Part shown: positions 1 through 8,698 of the stretch, piece by piece
How the letters are laid out: every line of letters begins with the position of its first letter
Numbering within the stretch: the first letter of the stretch is position 1
Assembly: GCF_001465545.3 (NCBI RefSeq)
Contig: NZ_CP013480.3
Span: 3,534,001 to 3,598,000 of the forward strand
From: Pandoraea norimbergensis
Lineage (GTDB): Bacteria > Pseudomonadota > Gammaproteobacteria > Burkholderiales > Burkholderiaceae
Direction: 5' to 3'
Length of the DNA: 64,000 nucleotides
Position numbers and translations under genes: made by a program
Notes under the pieces: model-generated
Told to the model about the DNA's origin: nothing
The model's input: the letters and a program-made list of their open reading frames with translations, nothing else
Database searches by the model: none

Positions 1-318
1 AAATGGCAAGGCGGCCTGCGATGCCCGGCCCGTCAAAGCGGGTTCGGCGTGTCGATCCGAGCGATCCGAAGCAGCGTGCCGCGTCGATGTCCCGGCGTCC
101 GGGCCAAGCACATGGACCAGCCACGCCACCTGTTGCCCAATCGTGCGGCGCTCGTCTTTGTCTGCGCACAGAATTAACCGCCGTAACGCTTCCGGAGGCG
201 CTGCGCTTCGTTGCTCAAGATCGTGGTAGGACACCGCGCCCTCTGCCGGCATGCACTCGGACGGGCGGACACTCGGGTAACGCTGAGTGGGGGCTGATGC
301 GTTTGAGAACAGGACCAT
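1..318 (-). CDS. Hypothetical protein, 3' part beyond window
   Basis: A reading frame opens with ATG at 318 and stays open leftwards for 106 codons to the window edge, so only its N-terminal part is visible. An AAGGAG ribosome site lies about 6 nt before the ATG, and this supports both the start and the strand. The plus-strand frame over the same codons contains stops. The visible protein is hydrophilic, with no signal peptide or membrane segment. A helical, charged middle part (around residues 30-70, containing SYHDLEQRS and DERRTIGQQVAWLV) looks like real protein, whereas the following stretch is Ser/Arg/Ala rich. I do not recognise the family. It points away from rfbD's terminator, so it is a separate transcription unit. 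Confidence 0.5.
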   Translation of the reverse strand, partial: MVLFSNASAPTQRYPSVRPSECMPAEGAVSYHDLEQRSAAPPEALRRLILCADKDERRTIGQQVAWLVHVLGPDAGTSTRHAASDRSDRHAEPALTGRASQAALPF

Positions 319-502
319 GTGTGGCTCCTTGTCGCGCACGCTCATGCGTGACGCGAACAAAAAGCGACCATGGTGCCGAAGGAAACCGGACCAGCGCGTT
401 GGGTAAATTCCGAATTAGTACGCCGGCACGTGAGGGGCATCCTTGGCGTTACGGCGTGGGATACCGTCAACGAGAAGTGCGGCGTTGCGCCGCAAACGCC
501 AC

Positions 503-546
503 AAAAAAATCGGGCGGCACCGAGTCGAAACCCGTTGTGCCGCCCG
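503..546 (-). terminator. Rho-independent terminator after rfbD
   Basis: A perfect 10-bp stem is formed by 511-520 (CGGGCGGCAC) and 537-546 with a 16-nt loop. Read on the minus strand it is followed by a run of seven T (plus-strand A run at 503-509). It lies about 70 bp past the rfbD stop codon. Confidence 0.85.
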
Positions 547-613
547 GTATCACGCTGGACTGCCCAGTGCTGCCCGCGCCACCGAAGTCGGTCGCGCTAC
601 CAGCGCATCGGCA

Positions 614-1495
614 TCAGCCGAGGCAGAGATTGAGCGCGTCGCGCCAGTCGGGTGCGCGTACGCCAAACGTGCGAGCGAGCTTGTCATTGTCGAGTACCGA
701 ATACGCCGGGCGCTTGGCCGGCAACGGATACGCCGAAGTGGGAATCGGCACAACGTTCGGACGCTTCTCCGCCGCGCTCAGATCGAGAATGGCCTCGGTG
801 AAACCGTGCCACGTCGTCTGACCTGCCGCCGTCAGGTGGTAGACGCCACTGCGCTCATGCCAGAAGTCAGCGTCGAAGCCCTGCTCGTTCGACCCTTGTG
901 CCAGCGTCTGCGCGGTCAACTCGGCAATCGTGCGACACCAGGTCGGGGCGCCATGCTGGTCGGCCACGATACGCAGTTCGTCGCGCTCGCGTGCCAGTCG
1001 TTGCACGGTCAGCAGAAAGTTGGCACCGCGGTTGCCGTATACCCAGCTCGTGCGCAGCACGAGGTGGTTCGCGCCGCTTGCCGCAATGGCCGCTTCGCCA
1101 GCCAGCTTGGTGCGGCCGTAGGCATTCTGCGGATTGGTGGGTTCTTCTTCACGATACGGCACGCTGGACGTGCCATCGAAAACGTAGTCGGTGGAATAGT
1201 GAACGACGAGTGCGCCGAGACGCTTGGCCTGCTCGGCCATGACGCCGGGCACCACGGCATTGACCTGATACGCCGCCGCCTCTTCCGTTTCCGCCCGATC
1301 GACGGCCGTGTAGGCGGCCGGATTGACGATCAGGTCGGGGGCGAAGTCACGAATCGTACGCACGACGCTATCGGTGTCGAGCAGGTCCATCTCGCTACGC
1401 GCAGGTGCGTAGACATCGCCCATGCCTTGCAGGCAACGCGCCAATTCCCAGCCTACTTGTCCGGTGGCGCCTGTCAGCAGGATACGTCTCGTCAT
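614..1495 (-). CDS. rfbD: dTDP-4-dehydrorhamnose reductase
   Basis: This enzyme reduces dTDP-4-dehydro-L-rhamnose to dTDP-L-rhamnose with NADPH, the last step of dTDP-rhamnose synthesis for O-antigen and other surface glycans; it is cytosolic. The 293-residue product has the usual length. It shows the N-terminal nucleotide-binding loop LLTGATGQVG (residues 6-15), the STDYVFDG motif (101-108) that is highly characteristic of RfbD, and the SDR-type catalytic pair Y126/K130 in YGRTK. The ATG at 1495 has a GGGAG ribosome site. The rfbB, rfbA and rfbC partners are not in the window; the gene follows ntrC by 60 bp on the same strand, so it may be co-transcribed with it or have its own promoter. Confidence 0.92.
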   Translation of the reverse strand: MTRRILLTGATGQVGWELARCLQGMGDVYAPARSEMDLLDTDSVVRTIRDFAPDLIVNPAAYTAVDRAETEEAAAYQVNAVVPGVMAEQAKRLGALVVHYSTDYVFDGTSSVPYREEEPTNPQNAYGRTKLAGEAAIAASGANHLVLRTSWVYGNRGANFLLTVQRLARERDELRIVADQHGAPTWCRTIAELTAQTLAQGSNEQGFDADFWHERSGVYHLTAAGQTTWHGFTEAILDLSAAEKRPNVVPIPTSAYPLPAKRPAYSVLDNDKLARTFGVRAPDWRDALNLCLG

Positions 1496-1555
1496 GGTGC
1501 GACTCCCTTGTCTCGGATCGGATCGGTGAAACAGGGGAGCCTACCGCGATTACCT

Positions 1556-3142
1556 TCAGGTTTCCAGCCCCAGCTCCTGAATCTTGCGGGTAATAGTGTT
1601 GCGGCCGATGCCCAGACGGCTTGCCGCCTCGACTTTTCGACCCCGCGTGAAGTCGAGTGCCTCATTGATCAGAGCCGTCTCGAAACGACGCGTCAACTGG
1701 TCCATGACATCCGGCGATGCCGAGCGCAGCAACCTCGCCACCTCGCGCCGCAAAATCGGTTCCCAGCTATCCGCCCCCGCCGCATCACCCGCTGTCGATG
1801 CGCCATTCGCACCGTTCTGCGGGACAGCAGCCCCCGCGCCACCGGACATGCCGTTGGCGCCCGCGTATCCGGCACCCGCTGCACCCGCCACACCACCGAC
1901 CGGCGAACTGACCGCAGCGTTTGCAGGCGCCGCTACCGCCGCCGCGTAAGCCGGTGCGGGCGCACCCGAGCCGGTGATGGAAGTTGGTGCCAGCGTCTGA
2001 AATTCCGGGGGCAGATCCTTGATTTCGACGGTTTGTGCCGGCGCCATCACCGTGAGCCAGTTGCTCAGGTTCTCCAACTGCCGCACGTTGCCCGGGAACG
2101 GGAAGCGCGTCAGATGGTTGAGCGCGCCCTCGCTGATGCGCTTGGTCTCGACGCCGAGATCGCGTGCACTCTTTTGCAGGAAGTGACGCACCAGCAGCGG
2201 AATGTCTTCGTTGCGCTCACGCAGCGACGGCAGGCGCAGGCGAATGACGTTGAGGCGGTGGTACAAATCCTCACGGAACAGGCCCTGCCGCACACGATCT
2301 TCCAGATTCTGGTGAGTCGCGGCAATCACGCGCACGTTCGCCTTGATCGGGCTGTGCCCGCCCACGCGGTAATAGTTGCCGTCCGAGAGCACACGCAGCA
2401 GACGCGTTTGCAGATCGAGCGGCATGTCGCCGATTTCATCGAGAAACAGCGTGCCGTTCTCGGCCTGTTCGAAGCGCCCGCGCCGGGTGGCTTGTGCACC
2501 GGTGAACGCGCCACGCTCGTGACCGAACAGCTCGGACTCCAGAAGATCTTTCGGAATCGCCGCCGTATTGAGCGCGATGAACGGCCCCGCAGCGCGCGGC
2601 GAATGCCGGTGCAGCGCGCGGGCAACGAGTTCCTTGCCCGAGCCCGATTCACCAGTAATGAGCACCGTCGCACTCGAATGCGACAAGCGGCCGATGGCGC
2701 GGAACACGTCCTGCATCGCGCTCGCCTGCCCAAGAATCTCGGGCTCTTCGGTGATGCGCTCGTCGTCGGTCGCTTCGCGCAGGCTTTCTTCCACGGCCCG
2801 CAGAATCAGTTCGACCGCACGATCCACGTCAAAGGGCTTGGCGAGGTATTCGAACGCCCCGCCCTGAAACGCGGCAACGGCGCTGTCGAGATCCGAGAAC
2901 GCCGTCATGATGATGACCGGCAGGCCGGGGTGGCGTTGTTTCGCCATTTGCAAAAGCTCGAGCCCGGAACCGCCCGCCATGCGGATGTCCGAGACCAGCA
3001 CTTGCGGCGAGTCGTGTTCGAGGGCAGCGCTGGCTTCGCGCGGGCCGGTAAAGCTGCGCACCGGCAAGTTGGCGCGTGTCAGCGCCTTCTCAAGCACCCA
3101 TCGAATCGATTGGTCGTCGTCTACTATCCAGATCGGCTTCAT
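1556..3142 (-). CDS. ntrC: Nitrogen regulation response regulator NtrC (NR-I)
   Basis: NtrC is the sigma-54-dependent activator of nitrogen-assimilation genes, phosphorylated by NtrB. The 528-residue protein has all three expected parts: a receiver domain with phospho-acceptor D52 ([11 protein letters not shown]), an AAA+ ATPase domain with Walker A GESGSGKE (164-171), the sigma-54-contacting loop GAFTGA (211-216) and Walker B LFLDEI, and a C-terminal Fis-type helix-turn-helix (about 495-525, [14 protein letters not shown]). It is longer than enteric NtrC (about 470) because of an Ala/Gly/Pro-rich linker at roughly 395-455 between ATPase and DNA-binding domain. It lies 61 bp after ntrB on the same strand and is presumably co-transcribed with it. 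Confidence 0.96.
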   Translation of the reverse strand: MKPIWIVDDDQSIRWVLEKALTRANLPVRSFTGPREASAALEHDSPQVLVSDIRMAGGSGLELLQMAKQRHPGLPVIIMTAFSDLDSAVAAFQGGAFEYLAKPFDVDRAVELILRAVEESLREATDDERITEEPEILGQASAMQDVFRAIGRLSHSSATVLITGESGSGKELVARALHRHSPRAAGPFIALNTAAIPKDLLESELFGHERGAFTGAQATRRGRFEQAENGTLFLDEIGDMPLDLQTRLLRVLSDGNYYRVGGHSPIKANVRVIAATHQNLEDRVRQGLFREDLYHRLNVIRLRLPSLRERNEDIPLLVRHFLQKSARDLGVETKRISEGALNHLTRFPFPGNVRQLENLSNWLTVMAPAQTVEIKDLPPEFQTLAPTSITGSGAPAPAYAAAVAAPANAAVSSPVGGVAGAAGAGYAGANGMSGGAGAAVPQNGANGASTAGDAAGADSWEPILRREVARLLRSASPDVMDQLTRRFETALINEALDFTRGRKVEAASRLGIGRNTITRKIQELGLET

Positions 3143-3203
3143 TGTTCACCGTGTAACGTCTATGCCCGGCCGCAGGTGTACGGCCGACGGCGTGAGGGCC
3201 GCA

Positions 3204-4409
3204 TCAGCCCAGGGGCAGCAGGATTCGGAAATCCGTCCGTCCGGGCCGGCTTTCGCATTCGATCAGACCGTCGTGACGCTGTACGAACGACTGCGCCAGT
3301 GTGAGTCCCAGACCGCTTCCCCCTTCGCGCCCGGAGACGAGCGGATAGAAGATGCGGTCACGAATGTCAGCGGGAATACCAGGCCCGTTGTCGATGACAT
3401 GCAATTCCAATGCCAGCTTGTGCAAACGTTTGGCAATCGTGATCTTTCTTGCCACGCGCGTGCGTAAAACGATGCGTGCGTCGCCACGTGCAATCTGCTC
3501 GCGCAACGCCTCGGCCCCGTTGCGCACAATGTTCAGAAGCGCCTGAATCAGTTGCTCCTTGTCGCCGCGAAAGTCCGGCAGGCTCACGTCGTAATCGCGC
3601 TCGATCGACAGCCCCTGCGGAAATTCGGCCAGCACCACCGAGCGCACGCGCTCGCACACTTCGTGAATGTTCACGTCGGTGGCGATATACGGATGGCGAT
3701 GCGGCTCAAGCAGCCGGTCGACCAGCGTTTGCAGCCGGTCGGACTCCTTGATGATGACCTGCGTGTACTCACGCAATTCGCGCTGATCCAACTCGAACTC
3801 CAGCAACTGCGCCGCACCACGAATGCCGCCGAGCGGATTCTTGATCTCGTGCGCCAGGTTGCGGATGAGCTGCTTGTTCATCAACGCCTGATCGATGATG
3901 CGTTCTTCGCGCTCGTTCTTGAGCTTCTGCTCGTTCTCGATCAGCTCGACGATCACGAAATCGGGCGCTGCCTCGGGGGCGGCCACGATCGCGTGCGTAT
4001 GCAAAGGCTCCTGCGCGGTGCGTTCAAGCACCAAATCGAGGCGCGTGGTCTGAAAGTGATTGGCGATCAGCTCGACCATCGTCGACGCCAGCACGTCGCC
4101 GTTGGTGAACACATCGTTCCACGTCATCTGCGACAGCGAGCGGCGCGAGAGCGCCAGCAACGCTTCGGCCGCCGGGTTCGCAAACACCACGCGCAGCGTG
4201 TGCTTTTCGAGCACCAACAGCACGGTCGGCAACGCTTCGAGCCCCGGCAGAATACCGGTCGCCGCGAGCTTCACGGCCGACGGATCATCACTCTGCGCGA
4301 GCAACGGCTCCGCGCTTGCATCGGCAGACACCATTGCCGTTTGCGTCTCGCCCTTCGGCCGGGCACCGGCACGCACACTTTTCATCAAGGATCGAGGCGA
4401 TAAATTCAT
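3204..4409 (-). CDS. ntrB: Nitrogen regulation sensor kinase NtrB (NR-II)
   Basis: NtrB phosphorylates or dephosphorylates NtrC in response to PII and nitrogen status; it is a cytosolic kinase without membrane segments. The 401 residues show a PAS-like sensor domain (about 55-160), the HisKA box with phospho-acceptor H187 in LAHEIKNPLGG, and a C-terminal HATPase with DNGPGIP and GSGLGL ATP-lid motifs. The family is usually about 350 residues; the excess is a low-complexity N-terminus of about 50 residues, so an internal start is possible. No strong ribosome site is visible before the ATG at 4409. It follows glnA but is separated from it by a strong terminator, so it is expressed by read-through or by a promoter of its own in the 150-bp gap. 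Confidence 0.94.
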   Translation of the reverse strand: MNLSPRSLMKSVRAGARPKGETQTAMVSADASAEPLLAQSDDPSAVKLAATGILPGLEALPTVLLVLEKHTLRVVFANPAAEALLALSRRSLSQMTWNDVFTNGDVLASTMVELIANHFQTTRLDLVLERTAQEPLHTHAIVAAPEAAPDFVIVELIENEQKLKNEREERIIDQALMNKQLIRNLAHEIKNPLGGIRGAAQLLEFELDQRELREYTQVIIKESDRLQTLVDRLLEPHRHPYIATDVNIHEVCERVRSVVLAEFPQGLSIERDYDVSLPDFRGDKEQLIQALLNIVRNGAEALREQIARGDARIVLRTRVARKITIAKRLHKLALELHVIDNGPGIPADIRDRIFYPLVSGREGGSGLGLTLAQSFVQRHDGLIECESRPGRTDFRILLPLG

Positions 4410-4454
4410 GGTGGATAACCTGGTGACTGGCAGTGCCGGTCACGACACGCAGGG

Positions 4455-4487
4455 ATAAAAAAGGGGGACGGCCGCGGCCATCCCCCT
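4455..4487 (-). terminator. Rho-independent terminator after glnA
   Basis: On the minus strand a GC-rich hairpin (GGGGGATGGCCGCGGCCGT followed by CCCCC) ends in a run of six T (plus-strand A run at 4457-4462). It lies about 70 bp past the glnA stop and separates glnA from ntrBC. Confidence 0.85.
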
Positions 4488-4558
4488 CTGGCTTGCAAGC
4501 ATGACGGTCGGCCGCTGGCGTTCCGTCATGCCGGCGCATTCCCTGCGCAGCGCTTCGA

Positions 4559-5974
4559 TTACAGCGAGTAGTACATCTCGAACTCGAGCGGATGCGTGGT
4601 CATCGCGATACGACGGGCTTCGTCGCTCTTGAGTGCGATGTACGAATCCAGCATGCCGTCCGTGAACACGCCGCCACGGGTCAGGAACTCGCGGTCTTCG
4701 TTCAGGTACTCCAGCGCCTGTTCGAGGCTCGAGCACACGGTCGGGATCTTTGCATCCTCTTCCGGCGGCAGGTCGTACAGGTTCTTGTCGGCAGCTTCGC
4801 CCGGGTGGATCTTGTTCTGCACGCCATCCAGACCGGCCATCAACATGGCCGAGAAGGCCAGGTACGGGTTGGCCATCGGGTCCGGGAAGCGCGCTTCGAT
4901 GCGGCGGCCCTTCGGGTTGGCAACGTACGGAATGCGGATCGATGCCGAACGGTTACGGGCCGAGTAGGCCAGCTTCACCGGGGCTTCGAAGTGCGGGACC
5001 AGACGCTTGTACGAGTTCGTCGACGGGTTCGTGATCGCGTTCAGGGCACGGGCGTGCTTGATGATGCCGCCGATGTAGTACAGCGCGAATTCCGACAGAC
5101 CGCCGTAGCCGTTACCGGCGAACAGGTTCTGACCATCCTTCCAGATCGACTGGTGGATGTGCATGCCCGAACCGTTGTCGCCAACGATCGGCTTCGGCAT
5201 GAACGTGGCCGTCTTGCCGTAGCTGTGGGCAACGTTCTGCACCACATACTTCAGGATCTGCGTCCAGTCGGCACGTTGCACCAGCGTCGAGAAACGGGTA
5301 CCGATTTCGTTCTGGCCTTGACCGGCGACTTCGTGGTGGTGCACTTCAACCGGCACGCCCAGTTGTTCGAGCAACAGGCACATTTCCGAGCGCATGTCCT
5401 GGAACGTGTCGACCGGTGCGACCGGGAAGTAGCCGCCCTTCGTGCCCGGACGGTGGCCGGTGTTGCCGCCTTCGAAGTCCTTCGACGACGACCACGGTGC
5501 TTCTTCCGAGCCGATGCGCACGAACGTGCCCGACATGTCGGTGCCCCACTGGACCGAGTCGAAAATGAAGAATTCCGGCTCCGGACCGAAGAAGGCGGTG
5601 TCGCCCAGGCCCGTGCTCTTCAGGTACGCTTCGGCGCGCTTGGCGATCGAGCGCGGGTCGCGGTCGTAGCCCTTGCCGTCAGCCGGCTCAACCACGTCGC
5701 AAGTCAGCACCAGCGTGCTTTCTTCATAGAACGGGTCGATGTAGGCCGTGTTGGCGTCCGGCACCAGCAGCATGTCCGAGGCTTCGATGCCCTTCCAGCC
5801 GGCGATCGACGAACCGTCAAAAGCGTGACCGCTTTCGAACTTGTCGGCGTCGAAGTGCGACACCGGCACCGAGACGTGTTGTTCTTTGCCGCGCGTGTCG
5901 GTAAAGCGGAAGTCGACGAACTTGACATCTTCTTCCTTCACCAGGTTCAACACATCTGCCACTGATTTGCTCAT
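4559..5974 (-). CDS. glnA: Glutamine synthetase type I
   Basis: GlnA condenses ammonia and glutamate to glutamine using ATP, the central step of nitrogen assimilation; it acts as a cytosolic dodecamer. The 471-residue length is standard for GSI-beta. Visible motifs are the N-terminal [13 protein letters not shown], the Mg/ATP-binding [12 protein letters not shown], the [11 protein letters not shown] and HHHEVA region, NRSASIRIP, and the adenylylation tyrosine in NLYDLPPE near residue 400, so activity should be controlled by GlnE. I chose the ATG at 5974 (MSKSVADVL), which matches the family start and follows GGGAGA, over an in-frame ATG seven codons upstream. A sigma-54 promoter and NtrC-type sites lie upstream. 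The gene precedes ntrB-ntrC in the classical glnA-ntrBC order. Confidence 0.98.
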   Translation of the reverse strand: MSKSVADVLNLVKEEDVKFVDFRFTDTRGKEQHVSVPVSHFDADKFESGHAFDGSSIAGWKGIEASDMLLVPDANTAYIDPFYEESTLVLTCDVVEPADGKGYDRDPRSIAKRAEAYLKSTGLGDTAFFGPEPEFFIFDSVQWGTDMSGTFVRIGSEEAPWSSSKDFEGGNTGHRPGTKGGYFPVAPVDTFQDMRSEMCLLLEQLGVPVEVHHHEVAGQGQNEIGTRFSTLVQRADWTQILKYVVQNVAHSYGKTATFMPKPIVGDNGSGMHIHQSIWKDGQNLFAGNGYGGLSEFALYYIGGIIKHARALNAITNPSTNSYKRLVPHFEAPVKLAYSARNRSASIRIPYVANPKGRRIEARFPDPMANPYLAFSAMLMAGLDGVQNKIHPGEAADKNLYDLPPEEDAKIPTVCSSLEQALEYLNEDREFLTRGGVFTDGMLDSYIALKSDEARRIAMTTHPLEFEMYYSL

Positions 5975-6072
5975 GCTATCTCCCGAAAGATTCAATACTG
6001 GCGCTGCCGGCGCTAGTCACCAGCGTCGCCGCACCCTCTTAACGAACTCCGTGTTCGGATTCACCAGTGATT

Positions 6073-6089
6073 AGCACGAAGCGTGCCAG
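6073..6089 (-). promoter_or_regulatory. Sigma-54 (-24/-12) promoter of glnA
   Basis: On the minus strand the sequence CTGGCACGCTTCGTGCT matches the sigma-54 consensus TGGCACG-N4-TTGCA: the invariant GG (-24, complement of 6086-6087) and GC (-12, complement of 6074-6075) are exactly 10 bp apart. Transcription would start near 6062, giving a leader of about 90 nt to the glnA ATG. Confidence 0.8.
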
Positions 6090-6224
6090 CCACCGATACT
6101 GCTATCGCCGCATGGCGGTTTCCGTCCGGGTTTCGCCCTATCTCCCTCTGATTTCTAAGGAAATAATGAATTGAGCGATTGCCGGCGGAAGAATTCCCGT
6201 TCCCGGGCGGCGATTCTCCTTCGT

Positions 6225-6345
6225 GGTGCCGTTTTGGTGCAGATCGCACCAAAATAACCCCATGTTGGTGCATTGGCGAATTATGCACCTTTTAGGTGCC
6301 GGTCGCCGATTTGCACCGACCCGAAATTGTGCATCCGAATGCACC
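6225..6345. promoter_or_regulatory. Cluster of NtrC half-sites (glnA enhancer)
   Basis: Within 121 bp there are eight copies of GGTGC or its complement GCACC (at 6225, 6236, 6246, 6267, 6285, 6295, 6313, 6341) plus a GTGC at 6329. NtrC binds GCACY-N5-RGTGC palindromes, so this is very probably the enhancer for the sigma-54 promoter, about 165-280 bp upstream of the predicted transcription start. The rest of the 6090-6452 gap shows no gene. Confidence 0.7.
6285..6299. promoter_or_regulatory. Consensus NtrC-binding palindrome
   Basis: GCACCTTTTAGGTGC is a perfect match to the NtrC consensus GCACY-N5-RGTGC, with the correct 5-bp centre. A second pair at 6236-6250 has the half-sites in the opposite (everted) order with the same 5-bp spacing. 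Confidence 0.75.
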
Positions 6346-6452
6346 GTCTGTACACGTGGGCATCCTCCGATACGCGCGCGATCGGCTATGTATGTGACGT
6401 AAAGTGCACGCTAGAATGAGAGTCAACCTTCGACCAACGAGATCACAGCAAT

Positions 6453-6920
6453 ATGACAAGCGCGAAAGCCATTCTCGAACAAGCCGCCCAACGCCGCGCC
6501 GCCGGCCAACTTGCCTATTCGGGCGCCGTGACCCCGGAAGAAGCGCTGGCGCTGCTGCAAGCCGATCCGGCGGTGCGTCTGATCGACGTGCGCACGCGCG
6601 CGGAACTCGACTGGGTGGGCCGCCCGCAGGTGCCCGACGGCCAATACGTCAACGTGGAATGGGTGCGCTACCCCGGCGGCGTGCCGAACGAGCAGTTTCT
6701 TGAGCAACTGGCGTCGCAGGCCGCCAGCAAAGACACGCCGCTGCTGTTCCTATGCCGCAGCGCCGCGCGCTCGAAGGCTGCCGCAAAAGTGGCCTATGAA
6801 GCCGGTTATGCGCAATCGTTCGACATTCTCGAAGGCTTCGAAGGGGATAAGGACAGCGCAGGCCATCGCAAGCACGTGAGCGGCTGGTGCTTCCGCAGGC
6901 TGCCGTGGCTGGGCGCGTGA
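6453..6920 (+). CDS. Rhodanese-like sulfurtransferase domain protein
   Basis: A single rhodanese domain fills this 155-residue cytosolic protein. The active-site loop is CRSAARS with the persulfide-forming cysteine at C101, preceded by the usual strand LLFL; the upstream VRLIDVRTRAELDWVG (about 41-56) is the conserved CH2A-type motif of the family. The arginine-containing six-residue loop fits sulfur-transferring rhodaneses rather than phosphatase-type members. The donor and acceptor are not evident. It is divergent from glnA and has no operon partner; the next gene starts 165 bp downstream. The ribosome site before the ATG at 6453 is weak. Confidence 0.85.
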   Translation: MTSAKAILEQAAQRRAAGQLAYSGAVTPEEALALLQADPAVRLIDVRTRAELDWVGRPQVPDGQYVNVEWVRYPGGVPNEQFLEQLASQAASKDTPLLFLCRSAARSKAAAKVAYEAGYAQSFDILEGFEGDKDSAGHRKHVSGWCFRRLPWLGA

Positions 6921-7084
6921 GATCGCTGCGACAAGCCATCGAAGCATCGAAGCATTGATTCCCCAATTCGGAGCGTTCCCGCTCGAGTGAAGCCATCGGG
7001 TTACGTCGCTACGTAACCCGAACAACCGATCGAACAACGCAAGCAAGCCCAACAACGACGCATCGCCGCAAGGAGACATCCCCC

Positions 7085-7702
7085 ATGGACTGGACCCATT
7101 TGCTGACTTTCGCCCTCGCGCTGTTCGTGGGTGCGGGAACGCCCGGCCCCGGCATCGCCGCCATCGTGGCGCGCGTGCTCGGACGCGGCATGCAAGGCGC
7201 CGTAGCGTTCTCGGCAGGTGTCGCGATCGGCGACGTCGTGTGGCTCACGCTGGCGGTGCTTGGCGTGGCGGCGTTGGCCCATACGTTCTCGGGTGTGTTT
7301 CTGGCGATCAAGTACGCGGGTGCAGCCTACCTGCTCTATCTGGCGTGGAAGATGTGGCACGCTCCGGCCGTGGCCCCGGCAGAGCCGATGACGAACGCCC
7401 CACGCGAGAAGTCGTGGCGGCTGTTTCTCGGTGGCTTGTCGGTCACGCTGGGCAACCCGAAAGTCGTCGTGTTCTATTTCGCGCTGCTGCCCAACTTGCT
7501 CGACCTGCAACGCATCACCGCGCTCGGCTATTTCGAAGTCGTGGGCGTGACGCTTTCGGTGCTCACGATCGTGTTCGGCAGCTACATTCTGCTGGCCGCA
7601 CGTGCGCGCCGCCTGCTCAGTTCGGCCCGCGCCGTGCGCCGGCTCAACCGGGCCACCGGCACGGTGATGGCTGGTGCAGCGGTCGCCATCGCGACGCGAT
7701 AA
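7085..7702 (+). CDS. LysE/RhtB family amino-acid exporter
   Basis: This 205-residue inner-membrane protein belongs to the LysE/RhtB family of small-molecule exporters (lysine, threonine, homoserine lactone and related substrates). It starts with the family signature: GAGTPGPGIAAIVARVLGRG at about residues 17-36, where the GTPGP motif follows the first membrane helix. About five or six hydrophobic segments follow, and SVTLGNPKVVVFYFALLP is the second conserved block. The ATG at 7085 follows AAGGAG with 9-nt spacing. The substrate cannot be predicted from sequence. No regulator is adjacent. Confidence 0.88.
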   Translation: MDWTHLLTFALALFVGAGTPGPGIAAIVARVLGRGMQGAVAFSAGVAIGDVVWLTLAVLGVAALAHTFSGVFLAIKYAGAAYLLYLAWKMWHAPAVAPAEPMTNAPREKSWRLFLGGLSVTLGNPKVVVFYFALLPNLLDLQRITALGYFEVVGVTLSVLTIVFGSYILLAARARRLLSSARAVRRLNRATGTVMAGAAVAIATR

Positions 7703-7992
7703 CCAGAACGTCTCCCGCATTGTTGCGTCAAGCGGAGGGGTTCATTTGCTCAATTGCGGTTTCTCCCCCATCGCCCGGCCTCTACACTCGTGGCGTGGGT
7801 GATGCAGTTAGCGCAGGGCAATGCGCACTTCCCCTTCGTCACTCACATGCGTCGGCCGCCTGCGACAGTCCGCAGGCGTACGACCTTCGGCCCTCGTTGC
7901 GTTGTCGCCCCCCTCAGCTGTATCGCGACAACGCGACACGACGCACGCAAGTCGGACGGCATCTCCGGCTTGCGCTGCGTCACCTCTTTACG

Positions 7993-8262
7993 TCACATCG
8001 ATATCACCCCGGTATCGGTGTCGTAGGGTCCGTCGACAGGCGCGCGCCCGCGTCTTTCCGGGGCATCGTCAAGCACATCCGGCCAGTCCTCTTCCCCTCT
8101 GGCCGGGGCAGGCGCCGACGACGCCTTCGGGCGCATCTCCTGTCGCCGTGCGTCCTGCGCTATTGCGTGGCTCGCATGGGACTTTCTGCCCGCCCCTCGC
8201 CCAGGGAGCGGGCTTTTTTCGTAGCGGCACGTGCACTGCGTGCTACCATGCTGCCGTTTCAA
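7993..8262 (-). CDS. Possible small hypothetical protein
   Basis: An 89-codon minus-strand frame whose C-terminal half reads like protein (EEDWPDVLDDAPERRGR and GPYDTDTGVI), acidic and Pro/Asp rich. Its N-terminal half is Arg/His rich and unconvincing. An internal ATG at 8136 would give a 47-residue product but has its GGAG directly abutting the start codon. No family is recognised. Low confidence: the overlap with a plus-strand terminator argues against it. Confidence 0.25.
   Translation of the reverse strand: MKRQHGSTQCTCRYEKSPLPGRGAGRKSHASHAIAQDARRQEMRPKASSAPAPARGEEDWPDVLDDAPERRGRAPVDGPYDTDTGVISM
8188..8219 (+). terminator. Rho-independent terminator, gene unassigned
   Basis: GCCCGC at 8188-8193 pairs with GCGGGC at 8208-8213, with an inner CCCT/AGGG pairing, followed by six T. 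The nearest upstream plus-strand gene ends 485 bp earlier. Confidence 0.75.
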
Positions 8263-8284
8263 TTTGCATAGACAGGATCATCCG

Positions 8285-8524
8285 GTGAGTCAAATCGAAT
8301 TCGATATCGAGTGGACCGAACGCGCAGCGAAAAAGGCCGAGCGGATCATCAAGAAGGACACGCCCATCGCGCTGCCGCCGATCGAATGCATGCCGGCCGA
8401 AGGCGACGTGCTGTTTCTCGGTCAGGGCGACAAGAAGCAGCCGTTCGTCGTGGTGGAGCGCCAGTATCACCACGAAGGCGAAGATGCATGGACGATCGTC
8501 CTGATTCTCGACCTGCCGGACTAA
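8285..8524 (+). CDS. Small conserved-type hypothetical protein
   Basis: A 79-residue acidic cytosolic protein starting at GTG 8285 (VSQIEFDIEW). A longer in-frame ATG at 8231 would add a Cys/His-rich stretch that does not look coded, and the GTG has an AGGA about 9 nt upstream. The sequence has a lysine-rich helix (ERAAKKAERIIKK) followed by a beta-rich half ending in TIVLILDLPD. No family recognised. A GC-rich terminator follows at 8587-8628. Confidence 0.7.
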   Translation: MSQIEFDIEWTERAAKKAERIIKKDTPIALPPIECMPAEGDVLFLGQGDKKQPFVVVERQYHHEGEDAWTIVLILDLPD

Positions 8525-8586
8525 TGCGCAATTGCGCTGCACGGTGCCGATGAGCACTCCGTAGCGCAGGTCCAAACGCATCGCAC

Positions 8587-8628
8587 GCGGCGCGGCCACT
8601 GGGGAAATCCCGGTTGCCGCGCCGCTTT
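8587..8628 (+). terminator. Probable terminator after small gene
   Basis: A perfect 10-bp stem, GCGGCGCGGC (8587-8596) with 8616-8625, is followed by only three T. It is a strong hairpin with a weak U tract. Confidence 0.5.
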
Positions 8629-8698
8629 GCTTGGGGCGAGCCATTTTCTATACTCGAATCGCGTCTTTAGTCGCGTGATATCGACCGGGAGATGGACC

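Larger units (their letters stand above)
7703..8284 (+). other. 582-bp stretch without a firm gene
   Basis: No reading frame on either strand has convincing coding character, apart from a weak minus-strand candidate at 7993-8262. The stretch ends with a strong plus-strand intrinsic terminator at 8188-8219. It may hold a long lysE 3' untranslated region or a small RNA. Confidence 0.4.

Noticed and set aside
443-3304. Long open plus-strand frame opposite rfbD, ntrC and ntrB
   Set aside because: An antisense shadow of high-GC coding sequence: very rich in Arg/His/Gln, no motif, no ribosome site.
4592-5965. Long plus-strand frame opposite glnA
   Set aside because: Codon shadow of glnA; composition dominated by Arg/Val/His and no start signal.
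7240-8271. Plus-strand frame overlapping lysE and the following gap
   Set aside because: Begins within lysE in another frame, composition is Arg/Ser/Pro noise, and it passes through a terminator.
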